A stretch of 64,000 bases of DNA from Dolomedes plantarius (lineage: Eukaryota > Arthropoda > Arachnida > Araneae > Dolomedidae), in NCBI GenBank assembly GCA_907164885.2, contig OU015496.1:103750325-103814324 (forward strand). The letters are read 5' to 3'. This document shows positions 1 to 11,062 of the stretch, piece after piece (position 1 is the stretch's first letter; each line of letters begins with the position of its first letter). A program made the position numbers and the translations under genes. Under the pieces are notes generated by a model. That model made no database searches, was not told the origin of the DNA, and was given only the letters and a program-made list of their open reading frames with translations.

Positions 1-223
1 TAAATGAAAAAATTTTGAAATTCGACAAATAATATTTCGAGTTATAACGATTTTTCATGACCCCACTTTTATTAAAAATTTTAAATTTTAAAATTTTTTA
101 AAAACTTTTTGAGAAGTTTTATGATGTGATTTTGTTTACAAATTATATGGTTAACCATCACAAAAAAATTCAAAGTTTTAACTCAATAAATAAAAAAAAA
201 ATTAAAATGTGTCCCGGACCCCC
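1..223. mobile_element. Right edge of a TTAA-flanked DNA element (cut by window start)
   Basis: The segment ends in GTCCCGGACCCCC directly followed by TTAA (224-227). Just before that lies an A/T-rich stretch with AATAAATAAAAAAAA. This is the same arrangement as the right end of the complete TTAA element at 46014-46723, where an AATAAATAAAAAAAG stretch precedes GGTCCATTGTCGCC and TTAA. The left end lies outside the window, so the family assignment (piggyBac-type TTAA target) is inferred. No protein is visible. Confidence 0.4.
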
Positions 224-227
224 TTAA

Positions 228-2601
228 GAGTATTTATATTAAAATGTTAGGGTTTATCAAGAAAAATATTATTACTTTAAACAAGTTAATAAAAATTAAG
301 GATTTATAAGACTTTTTAAAACGGATTTCGAAGTGCTGGGACTCCTTAAAAAAATTAAATAAAAAAAACCACTGCCCTATGGAAAGCGCATGAAAGTTCA
401 TGTGTTCCAAATCTGGTTACGATAATATAAATTCTCAATGCCGGACTACAAGACTCGCAGAAGTCAATAGATTAACCACGCTTAACAGTTGAATGTTCAA
501 TACGACAAGGGTTAACTTAAACATGGATCACGAAGTGTCACATCCTAGTACGATAAGTTAGCAGCATAACCCTGGGAGACACCCGGGCAGATATTCTTGC
601 ACCAAGATTGGTCAAGAATTGCTTTTAAGATCCTTACAACATTTTGAGTCCGGTTTTGAACGAATTTGGCTTCAAAAACGTGAGGTTATCTATCCAGTTT
701 GCTTGATTATGATCCAGTTTGCTTGAAGTATATCGAGATTTTTGCTGGTAGAAGTGACAATATGGTATAGTCTATTCTTAACTAGTAGGACTTTCGATCC
801 TCGGTGCCTTTGAAACAACCTTAGGAATCATTACTAAGGTCTTTTTTACTGACAGCTCAGGATGTTGAACTTTTCATTAACTGTAGACTAGCTATCATCA
901 AGGATAACAGTTTTTTTTCATCCGGTATCCTTCTACCCAAAACGTTTAATTAATTCATATAACATTCTAAAAAACAGCATTGATATTTACTATCAGCTGA
1001 TCTTAATCCTTTGGGGCATTTGCAGGATTATTCCAGTCATCTAAATTGAAACAGGGTACACTGAGCTTCCTAATTACTGAATTAAAGATTGGAGTGCATG
1101 CAACGTAGTTAGTAATATCTCCCCAAAGGTACAGAAATGCTTAGCTAAAATTAATTCCTATTATGTTCCTTTCTTCGGATAAAAATAGAGAATCCTAATG
1201 AACAGACTCCGGATGATAATTCTTAAAGCACTTAGAGTTGGTAACACTTTAAAACTTTTAAATTTCTTGGTAATCATGTATGAAAATTCATACAGACATT
1301 TTATATGCGTCTGAATATTTTGATGCTTCAACTAGGTTGAAAATAATACTTATTTTTCACATTTTCCTTATCGAAATATCGTTATAGTGATATGTCTATA
1401 AAGCAACATGTTTTACTTTATTTAATTATTTCCTCATACAAAATTTATTTTCTACCATCACTTGTCGGTTGTTAAACAGACTTTGAGAAATATTTGACGG
1501 TTTGGAAGAACGAAAAAACAACATGCATAATTTACATTCATGCATTTGCATAAATATTATTGGCAGTCGTATGCTTAAAGTATTACACCTCTTTTTAGTA
1601 ATTTAAAGTTTGTTAATAGTAACTAATTAAAATTTATCTCCTTCGATTGTATTCTACTTAACGCATTTATAATTACTTTGAATTATATAATTGTTTAATA
1701 TAATTTTTAGAAGACATTATAGCATGAAAAATATTCAAAATTCCCGTGAATCAAACAATGTTAAAATTTAAAAAAAAAAATCAAAGAATCAGCAAAATTT
1801 AGGAATAAAAGAAATAGAATAAAATTCAACTTAATAAATTTGAATATGAATTAAATAAAGCTAAAGTGAAAAAGACAATGTTTTAAGCAACTATGATCAT
1901 TCCCACAAATTATTTAAATTAGGCATGAATTAATTCATTCGAATGCCTTATTATGATTACATTATTAGTATTCCAAATTGTTGGGTTAAACGTAACTGTT
2001 CAATCGCTATTTTACTTTGTTAAAATTTGATAGAACAAAATTTCATTTCTGCTGCAAGTAACAAAGGATCTATAAAACATTTAGGTAATACCATATGATT
2101 AAAAATTTCCTCAAAATCAATGCAACAAAATGATGAGATGTAACCACCTAATTCTAAACAGGTATACGCCTGATTATGCACACTAGGGGAAACAATTATA
2201 TATACTAGGGAATTTCTATTACTATTAGTTATAGTAATTAGTCTATAACAATTAGTTTTGGTTATATCGCATAGTTTTGCGACAGACAATGAAAGCTCTG
2301 TTTGTATGCTACAAAATTCCATTTGCGATTAATTTTGCTTCCAAATTTATTGAAAAGGATTTTCTTTGTAATGATGAAATCAGTTTCAAATTATTGAATT
2401 ATTTTCTGTTGCAATCATTTATATATATGCCTTACTTATCTGTTTCATCGCCTCTTGTCTTTGGAAGCTAAGAGAAATAATTAGCAATTAGTTGCAGGAC
2501 AAGAACTACAGGTTGCGGCAGAATGGACGCCCACATTTCAAAGCGTAGTAAAAAACGAGTGAAGCAATATACAGAAAAAGCTTTATATTTTTCAAAAAAT
2601 A
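228..2601. other. No gene seen; AT-rich unique sequence
   Basis: No supported ORF or element was found here. The only local structure noticed is a 15-bp direct repeat (ATCCAGTTTGCTTGA) at 692-706 and 712-726, period 20. The ORFs of 64-100 codons near 2.0-2.5 kb show no recognisable motif. Confidence 0.5.
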
Positions 2602-2707
2602 AACACACAAACACACACAGAAACACACTAACACACACACTAACACGCACACACACGCACACGCACGCACGCACGCGCGCGCACACACGCACACACACAC
2701 ACACACA
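2602..2707. repeat. CA-rich microsatellite with CG interruptions
   Basis: Imperfect (CA)n tract mixed with GCACGCACGCGCGCGC near its middle. All the ORFs that cross it are low-complexity artefacts (TH or CV repeats). Confidence 0.95.
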
Positions 2708-2820
2708 GAGAAAATATTCAGGAAATGACCCGAATGGTCATCTCCTGAAATAAGCACACACACATCGTGGCCGAAAATAATACAATTCGAATTCAAGAAC
2801 AATGAAGTTTATTCCAGCAA

Positions 2821-3729
2821 CTAGCCGGGCTTCTCCCGGCTAGGCTCGGGCTTCGCCTAGCTACGCTCAAGCCATCCGTGTAACGTATTAATGTACTTCG
2901 GGTCCCCCAAAAGAAAAAAAAGGCCTACAAATGTATTAAATTCAGGTGAATAAATTCCTTTCAATTTTCATTCCCGTCGCTGCCGACAGATGGCAGCACC
3001 ACTGCACCAGATGATTTGGTTTCTCAGCAGTGAGTGATTTTAGAATTAAAATATCTCTAAAACTATTGAATTAACAGAATAAGTGTACGCAGAAAAAATT
3101 ATCATTTTTCAAAGCTCTTTCCAAATATGTAACATTTATGTACTTTCATGAGAAAAAAAAATACACCGATTGTCGGCCATTGCGTTACTCTCACGTGATC
3201 TCGACGATTGTCGGCCATTGCGTTACGCTCACGTGATCTCGACATCCCCCCCGTTGTTCCTTCACATAAAAATCAGTAAATCGACCAAAAATCAGTATAT
3301 ATCTATTTAGTTCCAATAAAGTATTTATTATTATTAAACAATTTGAATATTTAGCTTTTCAAATAAAAAGTTTGATAAATAAAAAAAATAGACATTGTGA
3401 TGCATTTTATTTCAGTGATTCATTTTTTAGTGAGAATCACGCTGTGAAGGAATCACCTTTTGTTTACATCGTCAAAGAGCGATGAAGCTTCATTAGAATC
3501 CAAATATCTCTAAAATTATTGAATTAACAGAATGAGTGTACGCAGCAAAGAATTATCAGTTTTCGAAGCTCTTTCCAAATATGTAACATTTATGTACTTT
3601 CATGAGAAAAAAAAAATACACCGATTCCTGTATATTTGTCAGCCATTTTTTTTCGAGGATTGGTCCGCCCGGTCGCGTTACACTCACGTAATATATCGAC
3701 AGACTCCTCCGTCTCTTTATTAATATAGA
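2821..3729 (-). mobile_element. Non-autonomous Helitron
   Basis: On the minus strand the element begins TCTATATTAATAAAGAGACG (from 3729 downward) and ends with a GC-rich hairpin, CCGGGAGAAGCCCGG, followed by CTAG at 2824-2821. The outside bases are T at 3730 and A at 2820 on the plus strand, so insertion is between A and T without target duplication, as known for Helitrons. No Rep/helicase coding is visible in these 909 bp. The part next to the 5' end exists in two partial copies (see the internal duplication entry), which suggests rearrangement or nested insertion of a related copy. Confidence 0.75.
3042..3627. repeat. Internal duplication inside the 2821-3729 Helitron
   Basis: About 135 bp at 3042-3178 recurs at 3495-3627, including ATATCTCTAAAA, GAATTAACAGAAT and TCTTTCCAAATATGTAAC. 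The first copy is followed by a second, tighter tandem duplication: 38 bp at 3167-3204 repeated at 3205-3242, differing by a single base (TACTC against TACGC). Confidence 0.85.
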
Positions 3730-3900
3730 TAACATGACAAAGCGACGTCCAGCTCTCTTCTGGCGAGTGTAGAAGTAGCTGTAGAAGGGATGCCGGAAAT
3801 TGGCGAGGTAGGTTAGTATTGGAAACGGGTAAAGGACGGAAAGGTTACCATAGAGAGAGAAAACTCGGATTACAGGCGATTAAAGGTTAGAGGTGGTTAC

Positions 3901-3969
<69 letters not shown>
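3901..3969. repeat. (AC)n-(AT)n compound microsatellite
   Basis: A pure AC tract runs directly into an AT tract and ends in ATACATAAATAAAT. Confidence 0.97.
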
Positions 3970-3973
<4 letters not shown>

Positions 3974-5016
3974 AATAAATCAGCTGTGCCTTTCTAAGAA
4001 ACCCATTAGAAGGACAAAACTTTGGTCCAAGGCTAACGGTTACACTTTATGTATATATATTTGTAATAAGTCTTTAACTGTAGGAAAATGTGGTAGTCCC
4101 ATCGTTAGATTCAACAAGAAAGGAAATCACTGCTTATCAAAATATTCAATCAGTTTTTTTTTTTCCATTTTATTTACTAATGCTCGAATTCTTTATAAAT
4201 TCGTAGCAAATGTCACAATTTGTTGTTAAGTTCGTGTTTAATAATTTGGATTAAATTCTAACAAACCAGTCTCACGAATTTGCATTTGAAAGATCAGACA
4301 CATTTGAAGATGACAAGGATTGTGAATACTGAACTGCTGAAAAGATGCATAAGTAATAAAATAGTAAATCAAATTAAATCAATGTGAATACGTTCAAAAA
4401 AAGTTTTTTTTTATTGGTTTACTTTTTTAAAAAAATTTCCTTTTAAAATTTTTTAGTAAAGTGAAGTAATGTTTATAGTGCAAGAGGTATCATTGAAGTT
4501 CATACAGAATTCAACTTTTTCTGTCTCTACTCGTTTGTTGAATCTACGGCTGCAGATATCACGAATAGAGATAAACGAGAAAAAGGGACTGACAGGATGT
4601 TTTCTTTTTCACTGATAATATTGAATTAACTTGGAAATGGTGTCTGAAAAAATAAAGAAATGTTTTCAAGAGTGCCTCAAGCATTCAGAAAACGCACTTG
4701 CTTATTTTGAAATATTTTTCCCCCCCTCGTTTCGAGAATTATGTTTAAATTTTGCCGTCCCTGTTTCTTTCTCTTGAGATATTGCTATTCAGCGAAATAT
4801 GCACATGAATGCAGACAGAAAAGATGCCTTTAAATGCGAGGTCTGAGACGCACATTTGAATAAATTAAAGAATAGGGTGAATGGGAGGCTGAAAAATGGA
4901 ACGCTTTGAAAGAAGTTCGGGTTTTATTTTTTTTTCTTGCGTTTTTTGTATTTTGAAAAATTGAAAATGCTTCTTGTGTCATCTCGTTTTGGGGGAATAA
5001 CGGCCAGAAATATTGC
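3970..5016. other. No gene seen
   Basis: AT-rich sequence with no ORF of note and no terminal repeats that I could pair. The stretch at about 4920-5016 leads into the tandem array that starts at 5017. Confidence 0.45.
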
Positions 5017-6471
5017 GAATGTTTAAACTAATTCATAAAAAAAGGGAGTAGGATTCTGAAAAATTTATTTGCTTTTCCGTTGACGAACATTGAATATAGA
5101 TGCGTCAATATGATGTTGAATGCTAGAATTTTTAAATTACTTGGATTACTCCACGCTGGTTACAACGGTTATTTTACTTGTTTTAGAGTTACTAAACACT
5201 TCGGGGATAACGTGCATAAAATGATGTAAAACAAGCATTTCAGTTAATGTTTGGGGGATACACGATCATCTGAGCCTAGTCTGCATTACACTCGTTTCTA
5301 ATTTCTCAAAACTACTATATTGAAAACACCCCTTTTGAACAGAAGAATGTATTGAGATGCTAAAATAATTTTGACAGTGTTCTACTGAATGTTTAAACTA
5401 ATTCATAAAAAAGGGGAGTAGGATTCTGAAAATTTATTTGCTTTTCGGTTGACGAACATTGAATATAGATGCGTTAACATCATGTTGAATTCTGAATTTT
5501 TAAAATTGTTTGGATTATTTCGCGCTGGTTACAGCTGTTATTTTACTTGTTTTAGAGTTACTGGGGGATAACGTGCATGAAACGTTGTAAATCAAACATT
5601 TCAGTTAATTTACGGGAATACACGATCATCTGAGCCAAGTCTAAATTGTACTCGTTTTTAATTACACAAAACTACTACATTGAAAACACCCCTTTTGAAC
5701 AGAAGAATGTATGGAGATACTAAAATAGTTTTGACAATGTTCTTGCGAATGTTTCAACTAGTTCAATAAGGGGGAAATGGGAGCACGATTCTGAAAAACT
5801 TATTTTCTTTTCTGTTGACGAACATTCAATATACGTCAACATGATGTTGAATGCTAGAAATTTAAATTGTTTGGATTACTTCGCGCTGATTCCAGCGGTT
5901 ATTTTACTTGTTTTAGAGTTACTAGAGACTTCGGGGATAACGTGCATGAAACGCTGTAAGACAAACATTTCAATTAATGTATGGGAATACAGGATCATCT
6001 GATCCTAGTGTACATTACGCTTGTTTTTATTTACACAAAACTACTACATTGAAAACACCGCTTTTGAACAGAAGAATTTATGGAGGTACTAAAATAATTT
6101 TGACAATTTTCTTGCGAATTTTTAAACTAATTCATAAAAAAAAGAGAGCAGGATTTGCTTTTCGGTTCACGAACAATGACTATAGATGCGTCAACATGTT
6201 GTTGAATGCTAAAACTTTTTAACTTGTTTCATAATTTTCTCTGTGGTTACAAAGGTTATTTTACTTATTTAAGAGTTACAATGCACTACAGGGATCACTC
6301 GCACGAAACATTATAAGACAAACATTTGAATTTTCGTATGGTAATAAACGATCTTCTGAACCAGTCTACTTTAAAACCTTTTTTAATTACACAAAACTAT
6401 TATACTGGAAACATCCCTGTTAAACAGAAGAATGTATTGAGATACTAAAATAATTTTGACTGTGTTCTTGC
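5017..6471. repeat. Four-copy tandem repeat, unit about 356-370 bp
   Basis: Units start at 5017, 5387, 5747 and 6116, each with GAAT(G/T)TTTMAACTA, and the last ends near 6471. Shared landmarks in every unit are a purine-rich GGGAG or GAGAG stretch, TTGACGAACATT or a variant, GTTATTTTACTT, CGATC or GGATCATCTGA and GAACAGAAGAAT. Copies differ by scattered substitutions and small indels, and the fourth is the most diverged. No ORF is conserved through the units, so this looks like a short satellite or an amplified non-coding repeat. The 81-codon ORF in the last units has no support. Confidence 0.92.
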
Positions 6472-6750
6472 TCAAGTTTCATCTATTAATTGCTTGTAGA
6501 TCAAATTCTTTTGAAATATCATAGACATGTAAGGTGCAAATAAAGTTTAAGAAGTATCAATGTTATTTTATAGGGTACATCGACTCTTAAAAATCCTGAA
6601 ATTTTGCAATGTTATTGATTTCTTGTACAGCATACTACAATTACACAAGAATTCTATTATTTATGATGTGGACTTGAATTACACTCTGTATATTTTGAAA
6701 CAAGATTCAAATTTCGATGTCTATGCCAGGTAATTATCAAGAAACAACTA

Positions 6751-6832
6751 CAGGGTAATTCACTCGAAAGAGGCCCTGAATTTTCTATAATAAATCTGGC
6801 TAGGATGAACAATCTGAACTAAAACTTTTTTT
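6751..6832. mobile_element. Fragment of a mariner-like element end
   Basis: Begins TA (6749-6750) then CAGGGTAATTCACTCGAAAG and stays similar through TAGGATGAACAATCTGAAC. The same terminus occurs at 7621 and at 29933. At 6833 it joins the flank shared by the two larger copies. Only this end is present, so it is a truncated third copy. Confidence 0.65.
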
Positions 6833-6982
6833 CAATGCGGCATTTAATTTTTGTACTATCAATAACAATGATTCTATTCTGCAAGTCTCTAGTGATGGTA
6901 GAAGTGCATTCTAGCCTTAAAAAAGCCTAAAAGTACTCTATGAACTCCCATATCAGTGAAGAAAATATATGTGATTAATATA

Positions 6983-7542
6983 CAGTGTGTTTGGGCTAAA
7001 AGTATCCAAAAGTTATGACTTATTTTTACGGAACTACCCATTAGAATTTTAGAAAAAATTATTTCAATAGAAATAACATCTCACCAAGTTCTAATATCAA
7101 TCATAGATTTCAGTCATAGTATGATAGATTTCGATGTGCACCTTTTGTAGCAGGACTAACGTCTAAATGGTAATCCAGTTCTCTCCAAGTGTTTCATAGC
7201 CTATCAGGAGTTATTGGACTTTTTGGCTTGGGGATTCATTAAATCCGTTGTGTTTAAACAAAATATTGAAATTGTGTTGAAGAAACGTAACATTCGAACA
7301 CTTCATGTAATAACTCTTGATAAGATATGAAACACTTGGAGAGAACTGGATTACCATTTAGACGTTAGTCGGGCTAAAAAAGGTGCACACATCGAAATCT
7401 ATGATACTATGATCGAAATCTATGATTGATATTAAAACTTCGAGAGATGTTCTTTCTATAAAAATATTAAAAAAAATTTTTTAATGGGTAGTTCCATAAA
7501 AATAAGCCATATCTTTTGGATACTTTTAGCCTGGACATCCTG
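6983..7542. mobile_element. Palindromic foldback element, Tc1/mariner type termini
   Basis: Two inverted arms (about 6983-7214 and 7309-7542) surround a central stretch of about 94 bp. Ends are CAGTGTGTTTGGGC and the inverted partner GCCTGGACATCCTG, each bounded by TA (6981-6982 and 7543-7544), the standard target duplication of Tc1/mariner elements. Inside the arms, AACGTCTAAATGGTAATCCA pairs with its complement at the other side. The right arm reads on the plus strand as TWRELDYHLDVSRAKKGAHI, which resembles the C-terminus of mariner-like transposases. The arms are therefore probably an inverted duplication of one end of a larger transposon. Confidence 0.85.
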
Positions 7543-7620
7543 TATTTGATGTTTAACTACGGAAAATTAATCAATTACGTTATACCGCATGTAAGAATGT
7601 TACACTAACATCGCTTTATA

Positions 7621-8322
7621 TAGGGTGCTTTACTCGAAAGTGGCTCAGGATATTCTGTAATAACTCTCTCTAGGATGAAGCAATCTGAACCAAAACGATC
7701 TGTGCATACCGTGACGTATGTGTAATCGATTGCATTACAGGCGATGCTCGAAGTGATCTACGTTTTCTGCCAGACGCATTTTGAAGCAGCCCTTCTTGTT
7801 CCTGGAGTATTGGCAAAGATATCGAGGGGAAATAGCAGCAATTTCCCATTGGACGTTTTTCTTCAAATCTTCTACAGTGTTCCGACAGACTTTTCCCAAA
7901 GGAAGAAATCTGATCGTTTCATATCCGGCGACCGTGAGGGCCAAAACCCCTTTGAAATGATCCTACTGCCAAAGAAGGAATCAATTTCCGCCATGCTCCT
8001 TGTCGATGTGTCACTCTTTGCTTCATCTTGCTGGAAGTAACCTTCTGTTAATTCAAAATCATCCAGTTTAATCTTGGACTGTTCAAAATGTCTATGTACA
8101 CGTCGGTGTATATGATGGTGTAAATAAAAATGGCGGCCTATGACAAGCAGTCGAGACATCGAGCACCACACACCAACTTTTTGATCTTGGAGCGTTGATT
8201 GGCGTGTGGCATAGGGATTTTTAGCGGCCCATAACCTGGTGTTTTGCGAGTTAACATAAGAAATAGAACCACGTCTCATCCGAGAGCCATGTCATGTGAT
8301 GTGCCTTCGACTGAGAAGCACA
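7621..8322 (-). mobile_element. Mariner-like (IS630/Tc1 superfamily) element, copy 1
   Basis: Left terminus TAGGGTGCTTTACTCGAAAG matches the termini at 6751 and 29933. The body holds a minus-strand transposase remnant, described in its own entry. The right boundary is uncertain: similarity to copy 2 stops near 8322, although a possible end (ATCACCCAGTATATG) lies near 8397-8411. The element is immobile because its gene is broken. Confidence 0.7.
7735..8279 (-). pseudogene. Mariner-like DDE transposase, C-terminal part, frameshifted
   Basis: This would be a cut-and-paste transposase of the Tc1/mariner/IS630 superfamily. Reading down the minus strand from 8279, one frame gives GYVNSQNTR-like text (here SYVNSQNTRLWAAKNPYA), then LQDQKVGVWCSMSR, then GYFQQDEA with the second catalytic Asp, and WPSRSPDMKRSDFFLW where family members carry the third acidic residue in the SPDL-PxDFFLW motif. 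A frame change near 7870-7950 leads to DLKKNVQWEIAAISPRYLCQYSRN and ends FEHRL with a stop near 7735. The N-terminal DNA-binding half is absent or unreadable. The frame break and lost N-terminus make it a pseudogene. Confidence 0.8.
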
Positions 8323-8867
8323 TTAGACGGTGTTTCGTGAAGATTGCTTTGTCATACCGAGAGTTTTTGAAGAATATTCGGACGTCTTTCGGGTGTATCA
8401 CCCAGTATATGTAAGAAGTTATTTTTTTCCTTAAATGGAAAAAATATAAATTTTCTTCTGCTATGGTTTTACCAACAATTTTCCTTCAAACGTTAGATAT
8501 TTCGATTCGAAAAGAATAATTCTATTTGAGAATTTAATTAAACCTCATTTAAGTATAGGATCCTATTATTTCCAATTTTTGCATAGAAAATAGATAAAAA
8601 AACATAAAATTTTGATAAGGTTAATTGCATACTTGTTTGTACAGAATATAAAGCGATAAATTAATTTAGATTCATTTCGCTATTAATAACTGCCTCGTTA
8701 GGTTCATTAGTAAAGTGGCATTCGTCTAGTAATAGTTTTAGCAAAATGTAAACGGTAATTTTGAGGTTTTGATAAAAGAAACGATCTATATCATTTCCAT
8801 TTAATATGGAGTATTTTTGCTTATGTAATTTTGTCATATCTTGAATAATAACTGGGAAAAATACATA

Positions 8868-10385
8868 CAGTGTGTGTAAAAACTTTGAAAACAGCAAAAA
8901 ATTAATTTTTTGATAAATTTCAAATCAGATGAAAAAAAAAGAATACTATAATGTACGTCATAAAGTTGAAAAGCTAATAAAAAAGCCAACAAAATTTATC
9001 TGCAAGTATTATATTACGAAAATAAAATAATTATACAAAGTAACACTATATCCGCATGTGTAAAAACTTTAAGGACAGGAAAATAAAAACATTACAGTAA
9101 TGAAGAAACAAATACTTAATATGTTTTGCACCCACCATTACTTTTAATGACCTCAAATATTCTATCTTTCATGGACATTATTAATTTTTGGCATGGTTCG
9201 GGACTGGTTTTGTACCATCCATCTTCAATCGTAGATCTGAGATTTGAAGCTGGGAAAAAAGCCCTCCATTTTTGTAAACTCGTCTTTCTAGATCTCCCCA
9301 CAAGTTGTCGATAGGCTTTAGATCAGAACTTCTGGGTGGCCATTGCAAAACTTCAATATTTTTCTTCTGGAACCAGAGTTTTGTCCTAGGGCTTGTGCGG
9401 ATTGGCGCATTATTTTGCTAATAAATCTATTTTCCCCTTGCCAGAAGTGTTTCAACAGGTGAAGGAAGGCCAGAAAGAGTTTTTAGATATGGCTTTGAAT
9501 TAACTTTCGCTAAAAGAAATGCAAGTAATCCCACGCCGTAGAACGAAAAGCAACCCCCCATGGCATAATGAAACTGCCACCTAATTGTCGGTTTGAGAAA
9601 ATTTATTTTTCTTTCCTCAAATCATGCCAATAATACTTCGAACCATCAGGATCATCTATGATCCATTTTTTTCATCGGACAAAACAACCTTCAGCCATAT
9701 GTCGTCCCAAGTCATCATTTGTTTTGCAAACTGTAAACGCTGGGTTTTGTGTCTAGTGAGTAAAGAGGGTTTACACAATTTTGATGTGTATTAAAAATTC
9801 CCAGATCGAGTAATTGTATTGTAGATTGTTTTATTGCACACATTGAACCCAGTTGCTCGTAAAATTTCTTTACTTGAGTATTTTCCAGTTGATGCTAACA
9901 TTAAAACTCTCCTTTCATCTCTGGGTGACAAGACTTTTGGTCTACCTCCAACTTTTTTTTCCGTACTCGTCTTTTAACCTTAAAAAATTATTGATCACGG
10001 TTTTAGATCTTCCTATATTTTTTGAAATTGACCGGCAACTCATTCCTGACAGTGCAAAAGATTCAACAATACTTTTTTTCATATTCAGTCAGTTTACTTG
10101 CTTTTGGCATTATTATGAAATTAACAAAACTCTTAATAGAAAACGTTAGAAAAATTACTGTACACAAGGGCTTTTAACGTTCAAATCAATAATAGTTTTC
10201 CGTAACATTTCTATAAAAATAGTGGTGTACTTAAAAGTTTTTACACAGGTGAAAATAGCGTTTGTTTGATAATTATTTTTTCGCAATAAAAAGCTCGCAA
10301 ATACATTTTGTTGACTTTTATATCAGTATTTCAACTTTATGATCAACATTAAATTTCAATTATCTCATTTAAAGTTTTTACATGC

Positions 10386-10389
<4 letters not shown>
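8868..10389 (-). mobile_element. Tc1-like transposon with IR/DR-style ends
   Basis: Outer ends are CAGTGTGTGTAAAAACTTTG (8868) and the inverted AAAGTTTTTACATGCACTT ending at 10389, each flanked by TA (8866-8867 and 10390-10391). A second, inner copy of the core motif lies at 9055 (CATGTGTAAAAACTTTAAGG) and, inverted, at 10230-10249 (CTTAAAAGTTTTTACACAGG). Two repeats at each end are the IR/DR arrangement known in some Tc1 families. The 1522-bp length is typical of Tc1. The right TA duplication runs directly into a TA microsatellite. Confidence 0.85.
9116..10110 (-). pseudogene. Tc1-like transposase remnant
   Basis: Cut-and-paste transposase of the Tc1 family, read from high to low coordinates. 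Around 10100-9930 the minus strand gives MSCRSISKNIGRSKTVI and KSLVT, the helix-turn-helix part. Near 9420-9280 it gives NNAPIRTSPRTKLWFQKKN and then LQWPPRSSDLKPIDNLWGDL, the conserved block around the third catalytic residue. Here the usual Glu in PIENLW is Asp (PIDNLW). The last part (RRVYKNGG, then a frame change to KNLRSTIEDGWYKT-like text) ends near 9116. Several stops and frame changes interrupt it, and no frame covers the gene. Confidence 0.75.

Positions 10390-10420
<31 letters not shown>
10390..10420. repeat. (TA)n microsatellite
   Basis: A pure TA run that begins at the TA target duplication of the Tc1-like element ending at 10389. Confidence 0.97.

Positions 10421-11062
<642 letters not shown>

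Larger units (their letters stand above)
6833..8322. repeat. Segment also found at 29709-30654 (copy 1)
   Basis: From CAATGCGGCATTTAAT onward this stretch matches 29709 onward, through about 140 bp of non-coding flank, the mariner-like terminus and the transposase remnant. The match fades near 8322 and 30654. Copy 1 additionally contains the 560-bp foldback element at 6983-7542. The shared flank suggests either a segmental duplication or that the real repeat unit is larger than the transposon alone. Confidence 0.75.

Noticed and set aside
2468..2802. Cys/Val- and Thr/His-rich ORFs on both strands
   Set aside because: They are translations of the CA microsatellite and have no other content.
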